DNA from: Verpa conica
Lineage: Eukaryota > Ascomycota > Pezizomycetes > Pezizales > Morchellaceae
Reading direction: 5' to 3'
DNA: 64,000 nucleotides
NCBI GenBank assembly: GCA_033030425.1
Contig: JAUFSD010000020.1
Span: 1,302,001-1,366,000 of the forward strand
The position numbers and the translations under genes are program-made. Of this stretch, positions 1-9,495 are shown in pieces. Positions within the stretch are counted from its first letter, which is position 1, and every line of letters begins with the position of its first letter. The notes under the pieces were generated by a model. That model did no database searches and was not told where the DNA came from. It was given only the letters and a program-made list of their open reading frames with translations.

Positions 1-2058
1 CTATGAAGAAAGGAATTAACCTACAGCAAAAACCTTGGTTACAATCACCATCTCTATTTGGGGTCATATGGTATTCTTGATAGTTGGACATCTTGCGTAA
101 AGAACCTCGCGACAGGTTGTAAAGTAAGAAGGGTCAGGTAAAGGAGTGAGGGGTAGTTCGATACTTCCGGTGAGCCTTCACCGTAAATAGACACTATATG
201 CAACTAGCTATCAAATAGAAACCGTCAATTATAACTTAGCGTGCTCTTTTATCAAAGACTTGTCCAATCAGTGCCCTACTCTAGTTGCTTAGTAAATATA
301 CCCCTAGCTGCAGCTAAAGTATCAATACATATGTTTTAGTTGGGTGGGTAAGCGAGAGACACTGCGGTGCTAACTCGGTGTCTCACACCCAGGTACTCGG
401 ATCAGGGCTAAAGCATTGGGCCATGGAAAAGGAAATGTAACGGCGAGATAGGTTCGTGGAGCTATACAGTTCGGTAATTTCCAGAATTGCGACTTACAAG
501 ACAGTGTATTTGTTGAATAATCTTGATCTGGGCTTGAAAAACTGTATTCTGTATTTGATGGTCTCTAATATAACACGGCGGGGTAGCAGCGTAATATCAG
601 TACTCAGATTCATGGCACCCTGGGATGTCGCAATACTTTAGCCCTGACCCGAGTACTTATAGTCGAATTACTTTTTTCGACAGTGAGAATACCAGCGTTT
701 AGTATACTATATAATGGAGTAAATTAATTCCTGTCTAGGGACTGAACTCCAAAGATTTACTTTTGTGCTGGTACAATAAGACATTGGATTTAGTTTTTAT
801 CTCAAACGCAGCAGGTCCCTATTATAAGAGCGCTCCTGGGGTAGAGTCTTCATCCCTATAGAAATTATCCTTATGGCGCATGTATATCCTATGATAAACC
901 GGCATGGGACCAACTCAGCATATTCTTATAGTGGTGTCACGTGAGGCTTGGCAGACCTTGGTGGTCGATAAATACGTTTTGCATCAACAAACGACCTTCC
1001 TTTTATGAATCCGTCACCGGCTGAGTCGTAGTGACTGCTTCTAGGTGGCAGGGGGAGTTATTCTTATTAGAGTGGAAGTGTTTTGTTGTTGGGTATAGGT
1101 TTATCGCAATACCCAAGCCACCAGAAACCCTGTTCCTACCTGCTTAATAGTTGTATTATAATAATATAAGTGTCTCAAAATATATTTATCGCTAGGTGCT
1201 CAGTATTGTAGCATCTGGAATTATCTTAGCTCGGCGACAGTGTAATATCAATTGTACTTAAAGTGAACGTACACCGGAGGTGCTCTCCCGGGAGTATAGA
1301 TCCATCTTGAATTATATTTAATATACACCATATAATAGGCAAAAAGAAGGGGTTTTGGTGAAGCAGTGTATCCTGCTGTGTTAAGTTATTGTTTTTGGCT
1401 ATTAAGAACCCACTATTTCTTTGCTTTAGTTTTTTATCCGGAGTTCGTTGAATCCTGGATATAGGTATCTCTCTCGCCAACCTCTTTCAGATATAGATAT
1501 TCCCCTTTTATACTAAGGCGCTCTAGCATAGAAGCCGCGTCACAGAGCTCATTATATATTCCACCCAGTGAACTTGGAGCGCCTAGAAATACTTGGTATT
1601 ACTGAGTTGAAAGGTTAAATATATCTCTTGGCTCCTCCAACAACCCTGCGCTCTCCTCCTAGACATTAACTCTTATACCGATGAGCGTAACTCTAAATTA
1701 ATATATTTGTATCCTGAATCTAATATCTATCCCAATGACTTCCGACTACTATTGACACTTGAAGAGCTTTCTGGGTTCTGAAAAACAATAGACTCAGTGT
1801 ACACTAAAGATAGATATAACTAAAGAACAAACTTGATTGATACCTAAGAAAAAACGCAGGGGAAACCTGCTTATATAGTTACAAATACGCTAACATAGAA
1901 AATATCCCGTATTCCCAATACAAAGTAAAAGCCCATCCGTTACCATACTATTCTCCCGATGCTCGGGTAGAATTTCCTTCCGTCGGTTATACTATTTCTC
2001 CGCCTGGTTACCCTGCCGGACCATCCGGGATTCTATTCCTCCGGTGTTGCCACACCCT
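1..2058. other. Intergenic, no gene recognised
   Basis: Short open frames are present but none shows a recognisable motif, a plausible splice structure or coding character. AT-rich, repeat-poor sequence runs up to the duplicated GTATT that flanks the first solo LTR. Confidence 0.5.
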
Positions 2059-2063
2059 GTATT

Positions 2064-3297
2064 TGTGACGATCTAACCATTGTCATGACTAATCTCAAGT
2101 ACCTCTCCTTATAGAGACACCTAAGGATCTCCCTTGAGGGATAGAACTAGCTATCCTATTCCGGTCAATAGATACTAAGGAAAGTCATTACTATGATAGC
2201 CCGATCCCTAAGCGAGCTGGCGAGCTCCTAGGACGGAGCGAAGCTCACCGTCGTCGGTATGCGACAGAGACCAGAGTAATGCGTCTTTAGCTTACAGCTA
2301 CGGGAGATACTAGTGCAATGAGACTGAAGCAGTTGCCTCCTTGAACAGAATTAAGCTCCTGTTCCTCTAGGAGGAATAACAACGGCTTCGCCGTGAGCTA
2401 TGAGACGAGAGCAAAGCTATGCTTAGTAGTTAGGGCCGCCAGCAAAATTAGTAATTAACCTGGCGGCGTCACGAATCGAACCATACGGGGCTACGCCTTG
2501 TGCTTCGCCCTAAGGTCCTTATGGATCAAGATTACTTCTCCGCCACGCTCCCAGGTTGGACTAGGAACGTGGGAAGGGAATCTAAGCAACGGCAGGAATC
2601 ACCAGTGGGTTACCCTATCTAAGGGACTCGGGGTTTTCTAACACCCGCAAGGCGCCCCACTGTGCCACCCGCCGTTTGCAGAGGGGGCCCCCCTGAGTTG
2701 CTGATTCCCTAACAAAAAAACAAGTTTTGGACCCCAAAAATAACCCCAAAACCGTCAGGAAAATTCGTCCAACTGAACCAAACTCGGAGGGTATATGAGA
2801 GACAGTGCTGCGAATCCATAGGTGCAATCGGATTCGAAATCGGACCATTATAGCAAAAGTTACAGAGCTTTTAGTAACCAACGCCTTTTAGTCGCTAGTT
2901 TATCGACCCGCTAGTTCTTAGGGGCGCTCTAGACTCAGTTGATTTCCAAGCACGGAGGAACTGTTCCCCGCTTCTTGGCAGCCTGCTCGCAATCAAAATT
3001 CATAGCTTAAACCCGTCCTTCCCCCAGGACAACCAATTTCTTGCTAGTCAACGAACAACTGTTGTTCAGAGACCCTCATACTCTTCGCTAAAGACGTTTG
3101 TCTTCCTCTGGGAAGAAGAGCCTTTTAAAGTCTTTAGTTTGCAACCCTTAAATCCTTATACCTGTTTAGCCTAGGGACTGTCGACCTTCCGTGTTGACGA
3201 GCGGTTCTAAGCCTCGCTGCTGAAGCTTCTTGTCAGAGAGGAAGGTTGTTGGTTTTTTTGGGTACGGCAGTACTCCCCTGGGAGTGCCCCCGTTACA
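2064..3297 (-). mobile_element. Solo LTR, copy 1 (1.23 kb)
   Basis: On the minus strand the element begins TGTAACGGGGGCACTCCC and ends GATCGTCACA, the TG...CA ends of a long terminal repeat. It is flanked by a perfect 5-bp duplication GTATT (2059-2063 and 3298-3302). The same sequence lies in opposite orientation at 36369-37624 with its own duplication. No gag or pol frame lies inside or beside it, so it is a solo LTR left after recombination between the two LTRs of a retrotransposon. The 88-codon open frame within it is conserved in both copies simply because the LTR is; it resembles no known protein. Copia versus Gypsy origin cannot be decided from the LTR alone. Confidence 0.9.
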
Positions 3298-3563
3298 GTA
3301 TTTGCCACACTTAACTTCACAGAGTGTCACTCATTCCAACAGGTTCAACTTCATTCCCAACCTCCCTCCACAAACGCTGAGATAGCTATTACCCTTAAAG
3401 CAAGGATAAAATTGTCTGTTGGTAGGCTCTGTGTATTTATGAAATAACCGCCATCTGTTGATAATTCGACGGGTGGGTTAGGGTTTCGCGGCGGCGTTTA
3501 ATGTTTTGTGCCAGGCAACCACTCAACGGACCCCTCCTTCCGTTAGCCTCCCCATACACCTAG

Positions 3564-4124
3564 ATGTCGCAAATACTCCGTAGGATCCGACAACTCGTAT
3601 CTATATACCGCTCGAGAATTACCTCTCATGGCCCTTCTCTCCCGCAAAAGATACCGGTACTGTTGCTGGCCGAAGGGAAAAAACACCCTCGTGGCCGCCC
3701 TATTCCCCTTCATGATTACTGGCCGCAGAAGATTCCGTCACCGTTGCTAGTTAAACAGAAACAGCCACTGACCTCCAGTAATCGTCCGCACTACTTGGAG
3801 TGGATAATGAAACAAACTGGTCTACAAACAGACCTACCTCAGCGTACAAAGCCCCTTCATAGTTACTGGCCGCAGAAGATCCCATCACCGTTGCTATTTG
3901 AAGGGAAACAACCAAGAGTTTCCAGTAATCATCCTCACTACTTGGAGTGGGTAATGAAACAAACTGCTCTACAGCCAGACTCGATTCCGCCCAGAACATC
4001 TACAGACAAACCGCGGCCCCAGCTTTACGATTACTATCAAAAGATTGGCATTTCCTTCGTGATTCTAGTAGGAATGACTAGGTACGTTTCTATTACGGGA
4101 ACTGTTGAGTGGATGAAGTACTAG
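3564..4124 (+). CDS. Hypothetical protein with 48-residue internal repeats
   Basis: An open frame of 186 codons starts at an ATG. It contains two near-identical 48-residue units (144-bp period, beginning near 3717 and 3861) built around PQKIPSPLL, then SSN-PHYLEW and MKQT, preceded by a partial third unit near 3640. The C-terminus has a short hydrophobic stretch (IGISFVILVGM) that could be a membrane segment. No family is recognised. Conservation of the unit at protein level suggests a real coding sequence. It could be the 5' exon of a longer gene running through 4258-4656 into the downstream RING gene, since all share the strand and gaps are short, but no phase-consistent junction was proved. 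Confidence 0.4.
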   Translation: MSQILRRIRQLVSIYRSRITSHGPSLPQKIPVLLLAEGKKHPRGRPIPLHDYWPQKIPSPLLVKQKQPLTSSNRPHYLEWIMKQTGLQTDLPQRTKPLHSYWPQKIPSPLLFEGKQPRVSSNHPHYLEWVMKQTALQPDSIPPRTSTDKPRPQLYDYYQKIGISFVILVGMTRYVSITGTVEWMKY

Positions 4125-4257
4125 TTTAATTTTACTCCGAGAGTTAGTTCATTCTACATTGGGTCCCATCATAGCAAAACGCCCCAGAGGTCTTACAGTG
4201 GTATGAAGGGATCTGACCTACCCCTCACATGCTTCTACGCCGATTAGTACTCTAATA

Positions 4258-4656
4258 TTGTTTGACTATATAGGCGAGAGCGACCATCAGAAGCTACAGG
4301 TCATACATATCTATCGGAAGCTACAGGTGCTACATATCCATCAAAAGCCACAGGTCCAATATATCGAAGTGGTGGTGCCATTACCTCCAGTAAATAATAC
4401 TCCTAGCCACAGAAGGAATGTGATAGACCTATTGTGGCCCGATATCTCCCGTACCCTCCGGTCACCATCACGGCCACTCACTATTGAGATGCAACGCTTC
4501 ACCTCCGCTGTATTACTACCAACTACTGTAGCGTTGATATTGATTTATAAAAGACCTTCCTCGAACTTCAATACCCTATATCTACTTATAGCATTGGTAT
4601 CGTGCTTTGTGACAGAAAATACGTACAATAACGTAGGCACCATTCTCTTATGTTGA
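4258..4656 (+). other. Possible coding segment with short repeats and hydrophobic stretches
   Basis: The open stretch begins without an ATG and encodes three copies of a KLQV-HI-like unit of about 12 residues, followed by two hydrophobic stretches (ALILIY; YLLIALVSCFV). It lies between the 48-residue-repeat frame and the RING gene on the same strand. It may be an internal exon of a membrane-anchored RING protein, or non-coding. It shows no recognisable domain. Confidence 0.2.
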
Positions 4657-4754
4657 GGTATCTATATTTCCTAGATAGTCTCCTTTTTGAGATCACTCAC
4701 TGAAAGTTAAAGGTGTCCTATCTTTTCATAATTCCATATCGCGCAGTATCGTAC

Positions 4755-5318
4755 ATGTTTCTCAAGATACGTTCCTGGGTGCCTGAGGCACCCTATCAGC
4801 ACCCGCAACTAGCTGCCACGCATGACCTCAGTCAAGCAGCAGAGGATTCATCAGTATTCCTCACTCTTTTCAGCAGGACGAGCCTTGGTGAGGACCGCAT
4901 ATTCGGTGCAGAACATCAAGAACTACTCAAGAACGCACTTGTCGGGGTTCTAGAGATTCAGCGAGAGTTACGGCTCCGGGATGCGTTAGCAGATCGAGGT
5001 GAAGACCCTTGGGCATGGCCGGAGGGGGTCAGCGGGTTGACTGTTAATGCGGAGTGTATCATCTGCTGTAGTGAGATCGTAGATACGGTGCTGTTGCCAT
5101 GTGGGCATTTGATATTGTGCGCGGTATGGTTATCAATTCTTCTAAGCTTGGATTGTATTGCTGATTGGGGTATCTAGAGCTGTTGCGATACTATGGAGGT
5201 CCGTGCGGGCAATATGTACGGCGACCGATATATGAAATGTCCATTATGTCGGGGTGTCGTACAAAATACAGTGAGTATTCTGCTAGAGTACGTCCCCCTA
5301 TTCCTAGGGCTATGCTGA
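4755..5318 (+). CDS. RING-finger (C3HC4) protein, two exons
   Basis: Likely an E3 ubiquitin ligase-type protein. Exons 4755-5123 and 5178-5318 join in phase 0 around a 54-bp intron (GTATGG...ATCTAG), giving 169 residues. The ring is split by the intron: CIIC, then LPCGH and LILC before it; the SCC pair and CPLCR after it. Together these give the C3HC4 spacing. ATG 4755 is used because the longer frame opens with GTG. The protein is clearly paralogous to the minus-strand RING gene at 15829-16677: same C-terminal ring, same intron position and phase, and the same helical lead-in (QRELRLRD versus QCDLQIRD). Substrate and partners are unknown. Confidence 0.65.
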
Positions 5319-6189
5319 AATTTGTGGATGGTGCAGTTGAAGGTATTTCGAGGCTAAGCGGTAAATAGGCTTTGGATTAGAATCATTTGTACTCTCTGTC
5401 ATGTGCCGCGGTCAATTTAGTGAGAGATATCTTCATGCTTTGTACCAGAGATATTTGAATTCACGCAGTATACCCTATTTTACACTTGGAAAGATTGGAA
5501 AGCCGCGCTATAGGAGTTATTAAGACTCCGGCGCTTCCTTCTATCGATATCCTAAGCGGCAAGATGGAATCTATCACACCAAGAGAGCCTGAGGCAGGCC
5601 ACCTCATTGTTATTCAGTAATTACGCATATCTGGCGGGAGATATACCTGCGAAAATTAGTTCTAGTCCCTGCTCAGATATATCTCGGGGGTGCATCATGT
5701 TCTATCACTCGCTCTTGCCACCCGAAATCATGTTGGGATATGGCTACCTAATTAGGTATAGCGTCTGTATCAAGCAGGTATTTCTGGGGGAAGTCTCTTT
5801 GGTTAGTCGGCCTATGAAAGGCTCGAGATAGTGATTATCCTAGAGTCTGGGGTATCAAGGGATTGGCCTAGGGATATATATATATAGGATGCATAGAAGC
5901 GCTTCTCTAGATATCTCTCCTAGTCTACTAAGCTACTAAAGACTCATTTTATCTACTTCATTACAAGCGTGCCATGCATCTGGGATTCACCTGCGAGGGT
6001 AAATGCTATCTGTTTGGTGCTCTAAGTTCTACTTGGTACCCGGGACCTATTGTTCTTTATATAATCGAACCATGTTCATCATAAAAGTAAAGTCAAGTAG
6101 CGAGACTCGTTATGTATCTAACGGTAATAAATAACCCTCTTTACCGCCTAGAAAACGCTCCCCGCAGCAACCCATAGCTACCAATAAAC
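5319..6189. other. Intergenic, no gene recognised
   Basis: The space between the RING gene and the 3' end of the ankyrin gene. Open frames are short and lack motifs; a simple ATAT run lies near 5876-5886. Confidence 0.5.
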
Positions 6190-7806
6190 TCAGCGGCAAT
6201 TCAACGCTCCTTTCTGACCCCTACCATGCTTCTTCTGGAATCCCTCCTTGTAGAGTAGCTTCAGAATCCCCGGTACACTAGGGAACGCTATCAGCGCTAA
6301 CTGGCCAGGTGTATCTCCAGTATTATCACGAGCCCCCGGATCAGCACCAAACGATAAAAGACACTCAACCACTGAGGGTGGAGAGAACCCGCTCGCTGCC
6401 CAATGCAAAGCTGTTCTGCCAAGGGGGTCCCGTACATGGATATCAATACCTCGCTCGAGAAACTGCCTTAACACAAGCTCTTGGTCAGGGTTTTGCAACC
6501 CAGTTTTGATTAATGTATGTAGTGCTGAGATCCCGTAGCTCCGGTGGTTGATGTCAATTCCGTACTCGAGTAGTATGTCGAGTATAAGCTTTGTCTTAGA
6601 CATCGCATAGTGCAATACTGACACATCGTTTTTGTCGCGGATATTGGGGTTTGCCCCAGCCTGGAGGATAGCTTTGACTAAAGACACGCTTCCATGCCTT
6701 ACTGCCTCGAACAAAACGCTCTCCCCCTCTTTCTGTTGCATGTCTACTTCCGCCCCATACTGAAGTAGGAGTTCTGTAATGGCAACGTTGTTACATTTGA
6801 TCGCACGTGAAAGTGCTGTCCCGGAATCGCCGGCACTAGAATTAATGCCTGCTCCACACTCCAGGATCATTTTAACAAGTGTAGTGTTTCCTCCAATGAC
6901 CGCTTCAGTTAGTACCGTCTCGTGATAGGAGCTGATATTTACATCAGCGCCGCGTTTAAGAAGTAGTTGTGCTATGTCCATATGATTATGGGTGATGGCC
7001 GCTAAGAGCGCAGTTCGGCCAAGAGAATCTTGAGCGTTGATATTGGCGCTCCTCAGAGGTCGTTTTCCTCCTTCGGTCATGCCTGCTGGTGGGTCTGCTA
7101 TAGCAAACTGGCCCAAAGCTTTTTCGTCTGGACTTGTTGTAGCTGAAATACTCGCTGTAAGCATTTCCATTATCGCTAGCCGTCCGTAGTTGGCTGCGGA
7201 GTGTAGCGCCGTATAACTGAAGTTTCCGGAATGAGTATTGATGTCAAAATACTCCTCATCCAGCAGATATTCGACCAGCCCTAAGCTTCCACCTTTTATA
7301 GCCCTATCAAGCAGTCCATTGCACGAAGCACCAGTTATATGGATATTTGCCCCGCGGGCTATCAAAAGCCTAGCCGCCGCCTCGTTTCCAGCACTAGCAG
7401 CGAGAAGCAGCGGCGTATCCCCCCGACTACAGTATCCGTCGTCGAAAAGTCCCATAGAATCAATGTCCGCGCCCAGATCAAGGAACAGGGTGATGATCTC
7501 CTCCCAGCCCAACTCGGCTGCAACATGCAACGCAGTCTTCTCGTCGTCGTTTGGGGCATCGAGACTGGCGCCCTTATCGACCGCTAACCGGAGGAGCCGC
7601 TCTTGCCGCCTCGGTAGTGCCCAGTGGAGAACCTGCCCTGCATCCTCTGATATGAAGTCTTCGAATACTGGCTTCAGGAGCGTGTATAGCTGCCGGTTAG
7701 ACTCGTGGAGCGATTTCAGGTCAAGTAACTCAAGATATCCGGCGATGTCGTAGATGAGCTCGTTGGGGAGGTTGGGCAGTGATAGTTCTTGTGTGGGGCT
7801 TGCCAT
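6190..7806 (-). CDS. F-box / ankyrin-repeat protein
   Basis: An uninterrupted 538-codon frame. Residues about 10-50 (LPNLPNELIYDIAGYL...) match the fungal F-box-like motif that docks on Skp1 in SCF ubiquitin ligases. From about residue 85 to 520 there are roughly ten ankyrin repeats, recognisable by repeated G-TALH-A-A and LLL-GAD/AN signatures such as DDEKTALHVAAELGW, GRTALLAAITHN and GRTALHWAASGF. The combination suggests a substrate adaptor for ubiquitination. F-box/ankyrin genes are often expanded in filamentous fungi. A LINE is inserted with its 5' end about 75-90 bp upstream of the start codon and in divergent orientation, so the native promoter is separated from its former upstream DNA by 5.1 kb. 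Confidence 0.85.
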   Translation of the reverse strand: MASPTQELSLPNLPNELIYDIAGYLELLDLKSLHESNRQLYTLLKPVFEDFISEDAGQVLHWALPRRQERLLRLAVDKGASLDAPNDDEKTALHVAAELGWEEIITLFLDLGADIDSMGLFDDGYCSRGDTPLLLAASAGNEAAARLLIARGANIHITGASCNGLLDRAIKGGSLGLVEYLLDEEYFDINTHSGNFSYTALHSAANYGRLAIMEMLTASISATTSPDEKALGQFAIADPPAGMTEGGKRPLRSANINAQDSLGRTALLAAITHNHMDIAQLLLKRGADVNISSYHETVLTEAVIGGNTTLVKMILECGAGINSSAGDSGTALSRAIKCNNVAITELLLQYGAEVDMQQKEGESVLFEAVRHGSVSLVKAILQAGANPNIRDKNDVSVLHYAMSKTKLILDILLEYGIDINHRSYGISALHTLIKTGLQNPDQELVLRQFLERGIDIHVRDPLGRTALHWAASGFSPPSVVECLLSFGADPGARDNTGDTPGQLALIAFPSVPGILKLLYKEGFQKKHGRGQKGALNCR

Positions 7807-7998
7807 GTCTGCTAAGGAGGGGAGAGCTGTTTGTTCCTTTAGAGAGTGTGCTCCATCATGAGATTAAAACCACCATAGGTGAGTCATGCATCCTCATCCT
7901 CCATCCCCTCTATTTTCTCAGTTTTTGAAATTCAACACCAACATTTTGCGTGGCAACCACTTTTCCCCACCAAACTCACAAAAATCCCAGGCTTCAGA

Positions 7999-9495
7999 AT
8001 GCCAAGCCTTGACCCCTCCCTCTCTGAAATCTATGACAACCTGCAAACTGGTCTTATAGACCATGAAATAGGCATGCCAAACTCTTCCCTCATTTCTTCC
8101 ACCGTCGCCAGCGCCATGAATGACGACAACACTTCCCCCATGGAAAAGCTGCTCCTCACCCTTCTCTGTTCTACCTTCAAGGTTGCGGCCCAGGCTAAAC
8201 ATGCCGCCCTCGAACTCTCCCATCAACTCGATTCTATCACGGCCGTCGTCGATGACATTCAGACAAAGACTCGGTACGCCTCCAACCATCCCCCCACTGC
8301 CGTCTACGACCGCTTCGAGAGACTCGAGGCCATCGTCAAAAGTGTTAAAAACTCAGTCTCCTCCCCTCCTGCAACCTTCCCCCATCAGAGAACCCAGCCA
8401 GCCACTCCCGCCGGTCCCGCTTATCAGAGCCCACCTGCCAAATCCTCCACCACGCCGGTCACTGTCACCGAAAAGGTGTCCTATGTTGACGCAGCCAAGT
8501 CGGCTGCCAACACCACCACCCCAAAGGCCACCAAGAAGACCACCAACCCTCGCCCCAAGCAACCGAAAGTCACGGAGGATAAGCCCAAGACATTGCCCAC
8601 TGCCCAGCGAAGGTTCTTCTCGTCCAGACAGACCCCCTCTCCCCTCAAAGACTCCGAATCCCTCGTCCAACGTCTCCCTGCTCTTTTAGGCCAGTTCCTC
8701 GCTAAAGGAGGACAAGTCGCCCCCGTCACCTCTCTCACAGTCTCCATCAATCAACGTGGAGCTGTCTCAGTTACCGCCCCCCCTACGGTCCCAGCCTCCA
8801 CATACGCCCCCTTCTTCGAAGGGCTTACAGCCATTCTCAACCAAACGGTCAACGACTCCGCCAACCCGTTTCAGTTGTTTAAACAAGCTCCCACCACCTG
8901 CGATGTAGCCATCAGAGGCATCCCCCTAAGCGAATTCCCCGATCTTGACCATCTTAAAAAGTCCTTCCCTGAAGCAGTTAAACTCGCAACAGGGATCACT
9001 CCTCTCGATACCCGCTTCCTCACTGCCGACGACACCACTCGCAACACCCAGAAGTTCTCAACAGTTGTTGTCACTGTCACAGCTGAAGAAGCAGCCATCA
9101 TTGGCACCACCATTAGACTGTTTTCGCGCCCCCGCCACTGCTCCGTCATGTGGTCAGCCTCCAAAGCCACTCTCTGCCGCAATTGCTACAAATTCGGCCA
9201 CCCAACCAAAGGGTGTAAACAGAAAGAGCCTACTTGCCCCATTTGCTCCCTAGGTCACCCCAGGGACAAACACCAGTGCGCCGTTACCACGTGCCCTGGC
9301 CACGTCCGTCCAAAACCCAACTGCTGCGTCGCCTCTCCCTCCAAATGCGTCAACTGCGGAGGTAACCACACAGCAAACTTCTCGAAATGCCCTCATCGCA
9401 TTTCCATCATTAGCAAACTCAGAGACGGACCTACCCAGGAGGCCCAACCCTCTTCAGACGCCACCGAAGAAGTGGCGATGAACGACACCAATTAA
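7999..9495 (+). CDS. LINE ORF1, gag-like nucleic-acid-binding protein
   Basis: Encodes 498 residues from ATG 7999. The frame is open upstream but has no other ATG, and an upstream GTG would lie in the target-site duplication. The N-terminus has a possible helical segment; the middle is rich in Pro, Thr and Lys. The C-terminal part carries three zinc knuckles: CRNCYKFGHPTKGC (CX2CX4HX4C), CPICSLGHPRDKHQC and CVNCGGNHTANFSKC (both CX2CX3HX6C), the array typical of ORF1 in Tad1/I-type LINEs. The expected role is to coat LINE RNA in the ribonucleoprotein particle. Its TAA stop is directly abutted by the ATG of ORF2. Confidence 0.9.
   Translation: MPSLDPSLSEIYDNLQTGLIDHEIGMPNSSLISSTVASAMNDDNTSPMEKLLLTLLCSTFKVAAQAKHAALELSHQLDSITAVVDDIQTKTRYASNHPPTAVYDRFERLEAIVKSVKNSVSSPPATFPHQRTQPATPAGPAYQSPPAKSSTTPVTVTEKVSYVDAAKSAANTTTPKATKKTTNPRPKQPKVTEDKPKTLPTAQRRFFSSRQTPSPLKDSESLVQRLPALLGQFLAKGGQVAPVTSLTVSINQRGAVSVTAPPTVPASTYAPFFEGLTAILNQTVNDSANPFQLFKQAPTTCDVAIRGIPLSEFPDLDHLKKSFPEAVKLATGITPLDTRFLTADDTTRNTQKFSTVVVTVTAEEAAIIGTTIRLFSRPRHCSVMWSASKATLCRNCYKFGHPTKGCKQKEPTCPICSLGHPRDKHQCAVTTCPGHVRPKPNCCVASPSKCVNCGGNHTANFSKCPHRISIISKLRDGPTQEAQPSSDATEEVAMNDTN

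Noticed and set aside
2615..2881. 88-codon frame conserved at two loci (also 36786-37052)
   Set aside because: Conserved only because both copies are the same LTR family; no homology or start context for a gene.
7238..7753. 171-codon plus-strand frame over the ankyrin gene
   Set aside because: Antisense reading of the ankyrin coding sequence without its own motifs.
8120..8689. 189-codon frame overlapping LINE ORF1
   Set aside because: Proline/serine-rich +2-frame reading of the low-complexity middle of ORF1.
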